In this document: positions 46,138 to 56,094 of the stretch, piece after piece
How the letters are laid out: the number at the start of each line of letters is the position of its first letter
How positions within the stretch are numbered: the first letter of the stretch is position 1
NCBI GenBank assembly: GCA_030695945.1
Contig: JAUYOG010000004.1
Location: 1-64,000 of the forward strand
DNA from: Ramlibacter sp.
GTDB lineage: Bacteria > Pseudomonadota > Gammaproteobacteria > Burkholderiales > Burkholderiaceae_C
Reading direction: 5' to 3'
Length of the DNA: 64,000 bases
Notes under the pieces: generated by a model
Told to the model about the DNA's origin: nothing
The model's input: the letters and a program-made list of their open reading frames with translations, nothing else
The model's database searches: none
Made by a program: the position numbers and the translations under genes

Positions 46138-46620
46138 TCAGAGGCTCGCGTAGCCGAAGGCCAGCTCGCGGTCGGTTTCCTCGTCGAGCAGGTCGGCGAG
46201 CAATGGCAGCAGCGCCATGGTTTCCTTCTGGATGTGCGCGACCTGCCGCTCCACCAGTTCCAGTGCGTTGCGGCGCAGCGCCGCCCAGCCGGCGTCGTCG
46301 ACCGGGCCGGCGGCGGCGGCGCGCGCCAGCGGGAGCAGTTCGGCGGCGACTTCGCGGATGGCCTCGTGCTCCTCGACCAGCAGCGCCGCCATGTCGCCGT
46401 CGCCGGCGTCGGCCATCAGGGGGAAGAGCGACTCCTCCTCGAAGCGGAAGTGGCGCTCGATGTCCTGCTCCAGCGCCCGCGCGAACTGGCCGATGAGGCC
46501 GGCCAGCGCGGCGTCGTAACGCGGCGCCCGGCCCAGCGCCTGCTCAACCTTGCCCAGCAGGTCGAGATTGGCACGGTGCTCCTCGTGCAGGACGCGGCAG
46601 ACCTGGCCGTCGAAATTCAT
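46138..46620 (-). CDS. Hemerythrin domain protein
   Basis: A 160-residue four-helix protein. His and Glu iron ligands: LHEEHRANLD near the start, HFRFEEESLFPLM in the second helix, EEHEAIRE in the third and ERQVAHIQKETMALLPLL in the last, the complete HHE pattern for an oxo-bridged di-iron site. Such proteins bind oxygen or NO and often accompany denitrification genes. Starts at ATG 46620, with an FNR/Dnr-like box about 60 bp upstream at 46680-46693. Confidence 0.9.
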   Translation of the reverse strand: MNFDGQVCRVLHEEHRANLDLLGKVEQALGRAPRYDAALAGLIGQFARALEQDIERHFRFEEESLFPLMADAGDGDMAALLVEEHEAIREVAAELLPLARAAAAGPVDDAGWAALRRNALELVERQVAHIQKETMALLPLLADLLDEETDRELAFGYASL

Positions 46621-46638
46621 GGCGGGCACCTCAAAAAT

Positions 46639-46660
46639 GGTATTGAAGTACCAGAATACC
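46639..46660. promoter_or_regulatory. Dyad upstream of hemerythrin gene
   Basis: GGTATT-N10-AATACC, a 22-base interrupted palindrome between the FNR-like box and the hemerythrin ATG. It may be a second regulator site, for example for an NO sensor of the Rrf2 type, but no match can be asserted by eye. Confidence 0.35.
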
Positions 46661-46679
46661 ACCGCCGCCGCGGCAAACC

Positions 46680-46693
46680 TTGAGCTAGCTCAA
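46680..46693. promoter_or_regulatory. FNR/Dnr-like binding box
   Basis: TTGAGCTAGCTCAA is a perfect 14-base palindrome fitting the TTGA-N6-TCAA core of FNR/Anr/Dnr sites. It overlaps the stop codon of the NnrS-like gene and is 60 bp upstream of the hemerythrin start. That position fits activation of hemerythrin and the tandem GNAT gene at low oxygen or with NO. Confidence 0.6.
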
Positions 46694-47968
46694 AGGCGGC
46701 TGCCGTCGCATGCGATGCAGCACCACCGCGAAGAACCAGGCGAAAGCCCCGGCCCCCGCCGCACCCGCTATCGCGCCGGCCCGTACCAGCCAGGCGTTGT
46801 CCAGCAGCGCGGCGAGGCCCAGCATGGCGAGCGCCGCCACGTGGCAGGCGAAATGCACGCGCAACGCGCCCTCGTGCGTGAGCGACGACGGCGTGCGGGC
46901 ATGCCGGCCGCTGCCGCCGGCGTGCATGGCGGCCAGGAACGGCAGGATGCGCTGCAGCATGCCCAGCAGCAGGCTGAGCAGCCACACGCCGACCAGGCAC
47001 AGCCCGAACAGCGTCGCCAGCCGCGGGACCGGCAGTTCCAGCACCATCCCCCAGGCCAGCGCGAGGCTGGCCGCGAGGCCGGCCCAGCCGATCTTCACCA
47101 GCGTGAACGAGCGTCCCAGTTCGCCGCGCATGCCGCTCTTGAGCGTCCGCAGCATCAGCCGCAGGTGCATCGCCGCGCCGGCGCTGCCGGCGATCAGCGC
47201 CGCGATTCGCAGGGCGAATGCCGCCTGCGGGGACACCACGGCCGCGGCGGCCAGCACCAGCGCCGCCAGTGCCAGACCCCAGGAGGCCAGTTGCTCGCGC
47301 TCGCCCGGCCGGTCGGCCAGCGCGAACATCGGCACCAGGATGTAAGAGAGGCCCAGCACCAGCATGCCCATGAAGCCATAGGGCGCCCAGACCGCATGCA
47401 CGGCGAGCACGGCGTTCCGGCTGGGTGCGGTCAGGCCGAGCCAGGTGGCCGCGAGCGACAGCGCGCTCGCCAGCACGATGAGCAATGCCACCAGCGCTCC
47501 CCAACCATGCGCCACGACGCCGGGCATCCCACGTGCGCCGAGCAGATTGCGAAGCATGAGGACGGCCCACGCCAGGAACGCGAGCGTCACGGCCACCGCG
47601 CCCACGGCAAGCCATCGGGGCTGGGCGAAACCCATGCCCAGTACCAGCACGGCGACCCCGGCGGTATAGGGCCACCAGAGCGCGCCCAGCAGGCGATGGC
47701 CGGGCGCGGGTTGCCGCGTCGCCACCGGCAGCAGTTGCGCGCCGGCGCCCATCGCCGCCATGCCCAGCACGCCGAGTGTCACCAGGTGCAGCGATGCCAG
47801 CGGCCAGCCGAGGGCGCCGGGCGCGGCGGGCCAGACCTCGGCGCCCGCCGCCAGCGCGAGCCATGCGAGAAAGTGGAAAACCACCGCCGCGCCGAAGAAC
47901 CGGAAGGGAACCGAGGCCGGCAGGAGCCGGCCCTTGGCGCCGCCGAGGAAAGCGCCGCTGGCGCTCAT
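46685..47968 (-). CDS. NnrS family membrane protein
   Basis: A 427-residue protein with about 12 hydrophobic segments. FHFLAWLALAAGAEVW near the N-terminus, HLVTLGVLGMAAMGA with its conserved His, and HAVWAPYGFMGM are consistent with the NnrS heme-copper membrane family linked to NO stress and denitrification. Located between a DUF2249 gene and hemerythrin, both common companions of NnrS. Family call is by pattern and context; a generic membrane protein remains possible. Confidence 0.75.
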   Translation of the reverse strand: MSASGAFLGGAKGRLLPASVPFRFFGAAVVFHFLAWLALAAGAEVWPAAPGALGWPLASLHLVTLGVLGMAAMGAGAQLLPVATRQPAPGHRLLGALWWPYTAGVAVLVLGMGFAQPRWLAVGAVAVTLAFLAWAVLMLRNLLGARGMPGVVAHGWGALVALLIVLASALSLAATWLGLTAPSRNAVLAVHAVWAPYGFMGMLVLGLSYILVPMFALADRPGEREQLASWGLALAALVLAAAAVVSPQAAFALRIAALIAGSAGAAMHLRLMLRTLKSGMRGELGRSFTLVKIGWAGLAASLALAWGMVLELPVPRLATLFGLCLVGVWLLSLLLGMLQRILPFLAAMHAGGSGRHARTPSSLTHEGALRVHFACHVAALAMLGLAALLDNAWLVRAGAIAGAAGAGAFAWFFAVVLHRMRRQPPLS

Positions 47969-48026
47969 TGGATCACCTCCGCTCTGCGTGCTGCGGTGCC
48001 ATGAGCCTTGGGACCGGCCCGGCGGC

Positions 48027-48287
48027 TCATGACGCCGACCGCCGCAACCGCAGCCTCACTTCGTCCGGCTCGCCCTCGACGCGCTCGGCTTCCCAGCCGA
48101 TCTGCGCCAGCTCGGGGTACAGCATGACGGGGTCGCGGTCGAGGTGGACGGTCACAGGGGCCTCATCGCCCAGCGTTCGCAACAGGCGCAGGATCGCGAC
48201 CAACGGATCGGGCGGGGCGAGGCCGCGCACGTCGATGTGCGTCTCGCCTGCCTCGCTCCATTGCCGCGCAGCGGGGGTGCCTGTCAT
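48027..48287 (-). CDS. DUF2249 domain protein
   Basis: An 86-residue protein with the DUF2249 pattern (HIDVRGLAPPDPLVAILRLL, then VHLDRDPVMLYPEL and GWEAE), a TusA-like fold found with hemerythrin and NnrS in denitrifier gene sets. ATG 48287 overlaps the stop of the AMP-binding fragment (ATGA). Role unknown, perhaps cofactor or redox handling. Confidence 0.82.
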   Translation of the reverse strand: MTGTPAARQWSEAGETHIDVRGLAPPDPLVAILRLLRTLGDEAPVTVHLDRDPVMLYPELAQIGWEAERVEGEPDEVRLRLRRSAS

Positions 48288-48721
48288 GCGGCAATGGTAG
48301 CGGGCGATCCCGTGAGGGGTGCGGCTGTTTCGAGCGCCTGCCGCCACTCGGCGCGCGTCAGGACGAAGTCCCGCATCGCGGAGGCCTGTCCTTCGCGCGA
48401 TTCGGCGAGGATGAAGCGCCAACCGCCCTGGGCCCGGAGCTGCTCCATTTCGGCCGGTGAGCACGCGGCGTCCACCAGGACCGCGACACCGCCCGCCCTG
48501 GCAACGCCGAGGCAGGCAACGATGGTTTCCGCATGGCTTGCCAGGGCGATGGCGACGCTATCGCCGGGCTCGACGCCGCAGTCGCGCCACACCGCCGCCG
48601 CGCGCGCCATCGCCAGCCGCAGTTCGGCGCGCAGCGCGGCCGCGACACGCCGCTCGCGGCCCGCGTGGGCCTCATCGCTGCGCTGTTCGGAGATTTCGTC
48701 GAAGTCGGTATTCATCATCAT
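48284..48721 (-). CDS. Stand-alone AMP-binding N-terminal fragment
   Basis: About 145 residues resembling only the first subdomain of an acyl-CoA synthetase: LAMARAAAVWRDCGVEPGDSVAIALAS, ACLGVARAGGVAVLVDAACSPAEME and RFILAESREG correspond to the start of the adenylation fold, but it ends before the phosphate-binding loop. It therefore cannot activate a substrate by itself. The start (three consecutive ATGs, 48715-48721) overlaps the stop of the rubrerythrin-CoA ligase, and its stop overlaps the DUF2249 start, so it is translated as part of the operon. Remnant or regulatory/structural subunit; the tight coupling argues for the latter. Confidence 0.7.
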   Translation of the reverse strand: MMMNTDFDEISEQRSDEAHAGRERRVAAALRAELRLAMARAAAVWRDCGVEPGDSVAIALASHAETIVACLGVARAGGVAVLVDAACSPAEMEQLRAQGGWRFILAESREGQASAMRDFVLTRAEWRQALETAAPLTGSPATIAA

Positions 48722-50895
48722 TCGTCTCCTTGCGCGGCCGCCAGCATCCCGGCCAGCGTCCGTCGCAGCAGCTTGCCGGTGGCCGTGCGCGGCAATGCGT
48801 GCAAGGCGTGCCAGCTCGACGGCCGCTGGTGAGGCGGCAGTGCAGCCGCGCGGTCGCGCAGGTCGTGCTCGACTTCGCGGCGATCCTGCGGCCGGGCCAC
48901 GTAGAACAGCGCGATGGTCTGGTCGCCGTCCGAACCCGGCACACACACGGCGGCGGCTTCGAGCAGGCCTCGCACGCCGGCCGCGAGCTTCTCCTCCAGT
49001 TCGGAGAGGTTCACCCAGCGGCCCATGACCTTCACGAGCCCGTCCACGCGGCCGGCAAAGCGCCAGCCGCCGGTATCGGTGCCGACGAAGAGGTCCTCCG
49101 GGCAGAACGTGCCCTCCCGGAAGCCCTCGGCCTGGGCCGCCGGCCGGTCGAGGTAGCCCAACGCCATCGTCGGCACGCGGATGCAAAGGCGCGTCGGCAC
49201 GCCGGCAGCCGCCGCTTCCGCGTCCAGCGGCCGCACCTCGACGCCGGGCGAGGGCCGCAGGCCGTCTTCGCCGGGCTCCGCGGTGAGCACCAGCACCTGT
49301 GTTTCCGAGGTGACGTAGCCGTCGACCAGGCCCAACCCGGTCGCTTCGCGCCACGCCTGCCTCAGGCTGGGCGTCAGCGCCTCGCCGGCGGACACGCAAC
49401 GCCGGACCCCGCTGGCCGCGAGCGCCGGCGCCAAGCCGGCGTGCAACAGGCTGCGGTACAGCGAGGGCACGCTGAAGAACACGCTGGGGCGCATCCGCGC
49501 CACCGTCGCCGCCACCGATGCGGCCGTCGGCCATTGCGGATCGACGATGACCGTGGCGCCGATCTTCAGGCCCGCGAAGAGGCTGTTGGCCTGCGGGTAG
49601 GAGAAGAAGAGCCGCGGCGTCGCGAACAGGCGGTCGGAAGCCATCACGCCCAGGCGTTCGCGCGGAATGCGCTCGATCTCGCGCGCGAAGCCGTGCCGGT
49701 GCACCACGGCCCGGGGCTTGCCGGAAGTGCCCGAGGAGTGGCACCAGAAGGCAGGCGTGTCTGCGGGGACATACAGCGGAGCGGCCTGCGCGGCGGCCGC
49801 GAACTCCCGGCGCGCATCGTCCACGGCCACCACCCGGCCCTTCCACGGCGGCGGCGTGCCGGCGTCGCTGTCGGCCACGATGATGCTGAAGCCGGCTTCG
49901 TCGAGGATGTGGTGCCAATCGGCCTCCGGCGCCTGGGGGTTCACGCCCACGGCGATACCGCCGGCCCAGATGGTGCCGAGGAAGGCGACCACCCAGTCGA
50001 TGCCGTCGGCCAGCTTCACGGCCACGCGGTCGCCCGGGCGCAGCCCACGCTGCCGCCACGCGCCCGCGGCCCGCGAGACACGCGCACGCAACTCACGGTA
50101 GTCGAGGTACTCGGTGCCGCAGGCAATGGCGACACGGGACGGGTCCGCCTGCGCCAGCAGCAATTCGGCCGCGTTCAGGAACGATGCCGGGCCGGGCGCG
50201 TCCGGTGCATGGGTTGGCCGCGCCGCGCCACGGCGCGCCTGGCGTTCGCGCCACAGCCTGAACTCCGTGCTCAGCGTCTGCGCGTGTTCGTGCTCCTCGG
50301 CGGCCAGCTGCAGGCACTGGCGCTGCTCGGCCGAGCCCGCGCGGGCGCGCGCCGCGCGCGCGAGGAAGAACCCCGCCGCCCGGTGTTCTGCTGCGATGGC
50401 GATGCGAAACAGGTTGCCCGGCTCGTTCGGGCGGCTCTCCACGCCGGCGAACAGCGCCGCCAGCTCGGTGCCGAACGCCTCGGGCGTCGGCGGGATCTCC
50501 GTGATGTGGTGGCGCCGCGCGAGCGCCTCCATGTGCTGGCCCTCCATCGCCGCGAACCGGCGGAACAGCGCGCGCATGGAATCGTCCGTGGCCTCGACGG
50601 CCGCGCGCTGGTAGAACGCGCGCCCGCCCAGCTCGATCTCGAACGCGGTGCGCACGGCCGCGATCGCGGCGGTGTCCGGGCCCGGGTCCAGGCTGGACTG
50701 GCTCAGCGCCAGCGGGCCGCCACAGCGCGGGCAGCGGCCGTAGGGGAAGGCGAAAGCCACGCTGGTTTCGCCGCATTGGCGGCAATGCCACTGGGCCCAG
50801 GCGGCGGCGCAGCACAGCACGTCCGCGCCGTCGTGGTCCGTGCGTGGCTGGCCGCAGTGCGGGCACAGCATGCTGCCTTGGGGGCGCCGTGTCAT
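48718..50895 (-). CDS. Zinc-ribbon/rubrerythrin-like domain fused to benzoate-type CoA ligase (copy 1)
   Basis: A 725-residue fusion. Residues 11-58 hold Cys pairs (11/14, 28/29, 38/41, 55/58) of zinc-ribbon type. Residues about 75-215 form a ferritin-like di-iron domain with Glu86, E118-x-x-H121 and E201-x-x-H204. From about 240 an adenylate-forming CoA ligase follows: CHSSGTSGKPRAVVH phosphate loop, VSAGEAL, TSET and the catalytic lysine in RTATGKLLRR. Resembles benzoate-CoA ligases. ATG 50871 is a good alternative start, by analogy with copy 2. Adjacent to a TRAP receptor gene and coupled to the AMP fragment. Confidence 0.88.
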   Translation of the reverse strand: MTRRPQGSMLCPHCGQPRTDHDGADVLCCAAAWAQWHCRQCGETSVAFAFPYGRCPRCGGPLALSQSSLDPGPDTAAIAAVRTAFEIELGGRAFYQRAAVEATDDSMRALFRRFAAMEGQHMEALARRHHITEIPPTPEAFGTELAALFAGVESRPNEPGNLFRIAIAAEHRAAGFFLARAARARAGSAEQRQCLQLAAEEHEHAQTLSTEFRLWRERQARRGAARPTHAPDAPGPASFLNAAELLLAQADPSRVAIACGTEYLDYRELRARVSRAAGAWRQRGLRPGDRVAVKLADGIDWVVAFLGTIWAGGIAVGVNPQAPEADWHHILDEAGFSIIVADSDAGTPPPWKGRVVAVDDARREFAAAAQAAPLYVPADTPAFWCHSSGTSGKPRAVVHRHGFAREIERIPRERLGVMASDRLFATPRLFFSYPQANSLFAGLKIGATVIVDPQWPTAASVAATVARMRPSVFFSVPSLYRSLLHAGLAPALAASGVRRCVSAGEALTPSLRQAWREATGLGLVDGYVTSETQVLVLTAEPGEDGLRPSPGVEVRPLDAEAAAAGVPTRLCIRVPTMALGYLDRPAAQAEGFREGTFCPEDLFVGTDTGGWRFAGRVDGLVKVMGRWVNLSELEEKLAAGVRGLLEAAAVCVPGSDGDQTIALFYVARPQDRREVEHDLRDRAAALPPHQRPSSWHALHALPRTATGKLLRRTLAGMLAAAQGDE

Positions 50896-50935
50896 CGCGC
50901 GGTCCGTCCGGGCAGGCCCATCGTCGCCGTCCCCG

Positions 50936-51976
50936 TCAGCGGTCGTACTGCCGGATCAGCGCGCGCGCATCCTCCAGCAACGCGCCGCCGTTGGCGCCCT
51001 TGGCCGACACCTCCTTGACCCACAATTCGTCGATCTCGGCGGTGGCCTTGGTCCAGCGCGCCAGCTCCTCCGGCGAGAGCACGAAGACCTGGTTGCCGCG
51101 GTCGGTCGCCAGCTTGTGGAAGGGCACCACCACGGCGTCGAACTTTTCGCCGGCCGTGGCCGACATCTGCACGCCGCTGTTGCCGTCGATGACTTTCTTC
51201 AGGTCGGCCGGCAGGCTGTCGTACTTCGCCTGGTTCATCACGAAGGCGAAGATCGAGTTCGCGAATTTGGGCTGGCCCGGTCCCACGTCGAGGTGGCTCT
51301 TCGCGATCTCCTGCAGCTTCGCCGCGGGCACCCCTTCCCACGGCACCATGGCGCCGTCGATCACGCCCTTGGCCATGGACTCGGGCACCGCCGGCAGCGG
51401 CATCTGCACGGGCGTCGCGCCCAGCGCCGCCAGCATCCGGGAGTTGAGCCGGGTGGCCGAGCGGATCTTCAGGCCCTTGAGTTCCTCCAGCGTCTTCAGG
51501 CCCTTGGGGCTGGTCATGTGGAAGGACGAGCCGTCGTTGGTATGCAGCCAGAGCGGCTTCGTGCCCGCGAACTCGTCCAGCGCGCTCTTCTGCACGTACT
51601 GCCAGAAGGCCTGGCTGGAGCCACGGCCGCTGCGCGTGAAGAAAGGCAGCTCGAAGACCTCGCTCTTGACGAAGCGGCCCGCCGAATACGTCGGCAGGGT
51701 CCAGACAATGTCCGCCACCCCGTCGCGGGCCTGGTCGAACAGCTGGGCCGGCGTCCCGCCGAGTTGCATCGACGGGTAGATCTGGCACTTGAGCCGGTCG
51801 CCCGAGTCCTTGGCGACCTTGTCGCACCAGGGCTCGATGATGTTCTTCTGCACGTTCGACGTCGCGGGCAGGAAGTGGTGCACCTTGAGCACCACCTGCT
51901 GCGCCAGCGCGGGCGTGAGCGCGAAGGCCGCGAAAGCCGCGGTGACGGCAAGACGGAAGGCGGGTCGGATACGCAT
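50936..51976 (-). CDS. TRAP transporter substrate-binding protein (DctP family), aromatic cluster
   Basis: A 346-residue periplasmic receptor with signal peptide (RLAVTAAFAAFALTPALAQ). DctP traits: KVHHFLPATSNVQ, IYPSMQLGGTPAQLFDQ, the carboxylate-binding Arg in LKGLKIRSATRLN and MPLPAVPESMAKGVIDGA. Probably carries an aromatic or alicyclic acid, judging from the CoA ligase gene 40 bp downstream. 35 bp gap from the DctM gene. Confidence 0.92.
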   Translation of the reverse strand: MRIRPAFRLAVTAAFAAFALTPALAQQVVLKVHHFLPATSNVQKNIIEPWCDKVAKDSGDRLKCQIYPSMQLGGTPAQLFDQARDGVADIVWTLPTYSAGRFVKSEVFELPFFTRSGRGSSQAFWQYVQKSALDEFAGTKPLWLHTNDGSSFHMTSPKGLKTLEELKGLKIRSATRLNSRMLAALGATPVQMPLPAVPESMAKGVIDGAMVPWEGVPAAKLQEIAKSHLDVGPGQPKFANSIFAFVMNQAKYDSLPADLKKVIDGNSGVQMSATAGEKFDAVVVPFHKLATDRGNQVFVLSPEELARWTKATAEIDELWVKEVSAKGANGGALLEDARALIRQYDR

Positions 51977-52011
51977 GGCGATGTCTCCTCGTGGGTGGGA
52001 ATCAATGGGTG

Positions 52012-53340
52012 TCATGGACTGAAGGTGCGCACCAGCACCAGCGAGATGGCGGGGACGAACAGCAGCAGCGTGATGCGCGCGAAGTCGGAGATCAGGAACG
52101 GGACCACGCCCTTGAACGTTTCGGTCAGCGGCACGTTGCGGGCCAGCCGGTTGATGATGTAGACATTCATCCCCACGGGCGGGTGCACCAGGCCGATCTC
52201 GACCACCATCAACGCGAGGATGCCGAACCAGATCGACTTGTCGGTCTGCCCGAGCCCCCAGAAGTCCAGTCCCATCACCACCGGGTAGAACACCGGGATG
52301 GTGAGCAGGATCATCGCCAGCGAATCCATCACGCACCCGAGCAGCACGTAGGTCAGCAGGATGGCGATCATCACCAGCAGCGGCGGGAAGCCGCTCTGCT
52401 GGACCCAGGCGGCGAGTTCGGCCGGCATCTGCGACAGCGCCAGCGCGGTGTTGAGCTGGTCGGCGCCGAGCAGCACCAGGAAGATCATGGCCGTCGTCTG
52501 CGCCGTGCCCAGGCCCACGGCCCACAGCCCGCGCCAGCGCATGCCGCCGCCGATGGCCAGCAGCCCGCAGGCCGCGGCGCCGATGGCCGCCGCCTCGGTC
52601 GGATTGGCCCAGCCGCCGTAGATGCCGACGATGACCACCACGAACACCGCCAGCACCGGCAGCACCACCACCAGGGCCTTGAACCGCTCCGCCCAACCCG
52701 CGCGCGCCCCCGCGGGGCCGAGCAACGGCTTCCAGGCCACCAGCAGCTGGATCACGACCATGTAGCCCACCATGGCAATCAGCCCGGGAACGATCGCGGC
52801 CATGAACAGCTTGCCGATCGACTCCTGCGTGAGGATGGCGTAGATCACCAGCGGCACCGAGGGCGGGATCATGATGCCCAGCGTGCCGCCCGCGGCCAAC
52901 GCGCCGGTTGCCAGGGCGCCGGAGTATTTGGCGCGATCGAGTTCGGGCAGCGCGACCTGGCCCATGGTCGCCGCCGTGGCCAGCGACGAGCCGCAGATCG
53001 CGCCGAAGGCGGCGCACGCGCCCACCGCCGCCATGGCGATGCCGCCCGGCCAGTGGCCCATGAAGGCCTTAACGAACCGGAACAGCGACCGCGACAGGCC
53101 GCCGTGGGTGGCGAACTGCCCCATCAAGAGGAACAGCGGGATCACGACCAGGTCGTAGTTCGACAGCCGTGCATAGGCGAGGTTCTTCAGCGAGTTGAGC
53201 AGGGGCGCCCACTCGCCGCCGGTGAACGCGACGTAGCCGCCCGCGCCGACCATGAACATCGCCACGCCGATCGGCACGCGCACCACCAGCAGCACCATGA
53301 GGATGCCGAACAGCACCAGCCCGGACTGGATACCGGTCAT
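52012..53340 (-). CDS. TRAP transporter large permease (DctM family), aromatic cluster
   Basis: A 442-residue membrane protein with about 12 hydrophobic segments. VIPLFLLMGQFATHGGLS, GAICGSSLATAATMGQVALPE, GGTLGIMIPPSVPLVIYA and IGLVHPPVGMNVYIIN are the family blocks. Starts at ATG 53340, overlapping the DctQ stop (ATGA). Only distantly similar to the DctM at 11484-12785. Confidence 0.93.
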   Translation of the reverse strand: MTGIQSGLVLFGILMVLLVVRVPIGVAMFMVGAGGYVAFTGGEWAPLLNSLKNLAYARLSNYDLVVIPLFLLMGQFATHGGLSRSLFRFVKAFMGHWPGGIAMAAVGACAAFGAICGSSLATAATMGQVALPELDRAKYSGALATGALAAGGTLGIMIPPSVPLVIYAILTQESIGKLFMAAIVPGLIAMVGYMVVIQLLVAWKPLLGPAGARAGWAERFKALVVVLPVLAVFVVVIVGIYGGWANPTEAAAIGAAACGLLAIGGGMRWRGLWAVGLGTAQTTAMIFLVLLGADQLNTALALSQMPAELAAWVQQSGFPPLLVMIAILLTYVLLGCVMDSLAMILLTIPVFYPVVMGLDFWGLGQTDKSIWFGILALMVVEIGLVHPPVGMNVYIINRLARNVPLTETFKGVVPFLISDFARITLLLFVPAISLVLVRTFSP

Positions 53341-53887
53341 GGCAGCCCCCTTCGCACCGCGCGGCGCACGTGCCACACGGCCATGTAGAGGCCGGCCAGC
53401 GCCAGCAGCACGAAGCCCGGCACCATCAGCGCCTCGCCGATCCACAGCGGCAGGCCGAGGATCATGGACGTTTCCCCGGCTGCCTGCAGCATCGCCGCAC
53501 CGGCGCCGGTGCGCCACGCGATCAGCGCGCCGAACAGCCCGACCAGCAGCGAACCGATGGCGTCCAGGCTGTGCACGGCCCGCCACGGCAGGCGGTCGGT
53601 GAAGAAGTCCACCTTCACGTCGCCGCGGACCAGGTGGCAGTAAGCGAAGAAGCTGGCCGCCGCGAACGCCGAGCACATCTGCAGCAACTCGACGTCCCCC
53701 GGCACCGGGGCCGACCACAGCTTGCGCCCGGTGATGGAAACGACGGACATCACGACCAGCGCGGTGAACACCAGCGCGCCGGCCACGGCGGCCGTCTTGC
53801 AGACGGACAGCAGCGCCATGCCGCCCGGGCCGAACTGGACGAACGGGTCCGGCGACTCGTCGTGCGGCAACTCGCCCGGCATCGTCG

Positions 53888-53891
<4 letters not shown>
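53337..53891 (-). CDS. TRAP transporter small permease (DctQ family), aromatic cluster
   Basis: A 184-residue membrane protein with four hydrophobic segments; [22 protein letters not shown] is the characteristic DctQ region. ATG 53891 overlaps the stop of the acyl-CoA dehydrogenase gene by four bases. ATG 53882 is a possible alternative. Confidence 0.9.
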
Positions 53892-55081
<1,190 letters not shown>

Positions 55082-55100
55082 CGTCGTCCCTGGTCAGTTG

Positions 55101-55140
55101 GGGACAGAGCAAAATTGCTGCGCAATTCTTGATCTGTCCC
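55101..55140. repeat. Intergenic hairpin between crotonase and acyl-CoA dehydrogenase genes
   Basis: GGGACAGA (55101-55108) pairs with TCTGTCCC (55133-55140); the loop contains a second palindrome around AATTGCTGCGCAATT. It lies 10 bp from the crotonase stop, inside the operon, and could reduce read-through or protect mRNA ends. Confidence 0.55.
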
Positions 55141-55150
55141 GCAAAGTCAC

Positions 55151-55969
55151 TTAGTTGCCTTCAAAGACCGGCTTCTGCTTGGCTGCGAACGCGTGGTACG
55201 CGCGCTCGAAGTCGTTGGTCTGCATGCAGATCGCCTGCGCCTGGGCCTCGGCCTCGATGCATTCGCCCAGGCCCGAGCTCCACTCCTGCCACAGCATGGT
55301 CTTGGTCATCGCGTGGCCGAAGGTTGGGCCGTCCGCCAGCTCGCGCGCCAGCGCGTCAGCCGTGGACAGCACCGCGTCGGGATCGACCAGCCGGTTGTAG
55401 AAGCCGAAGCGCTCGGCCTCCTCGCCGCCGACCACACGGCCCGTGTACAGCAGGTCCGCCGCGCGCGACAGGCCGATGAGGCGCGGCAGCAGCGTGCAGG
55501 CGCCCATGTCGGCGCCGGCCAGGCCGACCCGCACGAACAGGAAGGCCAGCTTGCTGCGCGGCGTGGCCACCCGCATGTCCGAGGCGCAGGCGATCATCGC
55601 GCCCGCGCCGGTGCACACGCCGTCGATCGCCGCGACGATGGGCTGCGGGCAGGCGCGCATCGCCTTGACCATGTCGCCCGTCATGCGCGTGAACTGCAGC
55701 AGCTCGGGCATGTCCATCTTCACGAGCGGGCCGATGATCTCGTGCACGTCGCCGCCGGAGCAGAAGTTGCCGCCCGAGCCGGTGAAGACCACCGCCTTGA
55801 TGTCGGTGGCGTACACCATTTCGCGGAACAGGTCGCGCAGTTCGCCGTAGGAGTCGAACGTCAGCGGGTTCTTGCGATCGGGCCGGTTGAGCGTGATGGT
55901 GGCGACCTTGCCGCTGACGGCGTAGCCGAAATGGGTCGCCTTGTAGCCGGCGAGCTGGATGCGTTTCAT
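55151..55969 (-). CDS. Enoyl-CoA hydratase/isomerase family protein lacking both usual catalytic Glu
   Basis: A 272-residue crotonase-fold protein: [14 protein letters not shown], oxyanion-hole segment [13 protein letters not shown] and [28 protein letters not shown]. Where classical hydratases have Glu in GGGCE and in PE(I/A), this protein has Met and Arg; the following loop reads [16 protein letters not shown]. So it is probably not an ordinary hydratase; hydrolase, isomerase or lyase activity within the crotonase superfamily is possible. Clustered with an acyl-CoA dehydrogenase, an SDR and a second crotonase. Confidence 0.87.
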   Translation of the reverse strand: MKRIQLAGYKATHFGYAVSGKVATITLNRPDRKNPLTFDSYGELRDLFREMVYATDIKAVVFTGSGGNFCSGGDVHEIIGPLVKMDMPELLQFTRMTGDMVKAMRACPQPIVAAIDGVCTGAGAMIACASDMRVATPRSKLAFLFVRVGLAGADMGACTLLPRLIGLSRAADLLYTGRVVGGEEAERFGFYNRLVDPDAVLSTADALARELADGPTFGHAMTKTMLWQEWSSGLGECIEAEAQAQAICMQTNDFERAYHAFAAKQKPVFEGN

Positions 55970-56010
55970 GCGTTCACTCCACAGGTTGTCAATTGACTTT
56001 CGCGGGGGCC

Positions 56011-56086
56011 ACCGCGGAACCGGCTTCGCCGGGCCGCTGGTGGCGCCCCCTTGAGGGGGAGGCGGCCGCAGGCCGCTTCGGGGGGG
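56011..56086. repeat. Comamonadaceae-type intergenic repeat, copy 1
   Basis: Begins ACCGCGGAACCGGCTTCGCC and contains stacked hairpins (CCCCCTTGAGGGGG, then GCGGCC-GCA-GGCCGC). About 75 bp, nearly identical to the copy at 63652-63724 except for paired changes in the second stem. Lies between the SDR and crotonase genes (125 bp gap). Confidence 0.75.
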
Positions 56087-56094
56087 AGCTCATT

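Noticed and set aside
48284..48721. Frameshifted remainder of the upstream CoA ligase
   Set aside because: The upstream ligase is complete, including its C-terminal catalytic lysine, and the fragment corresponds to a ligase N-terminus, so it is not a split end of the same gene.
55151..55969. BadI-type ring-opening hydrolase
   Set aside because: The FGQVGP and SVDPGYG-type segments of BadI are absent; only the general crotonase fold is supported.
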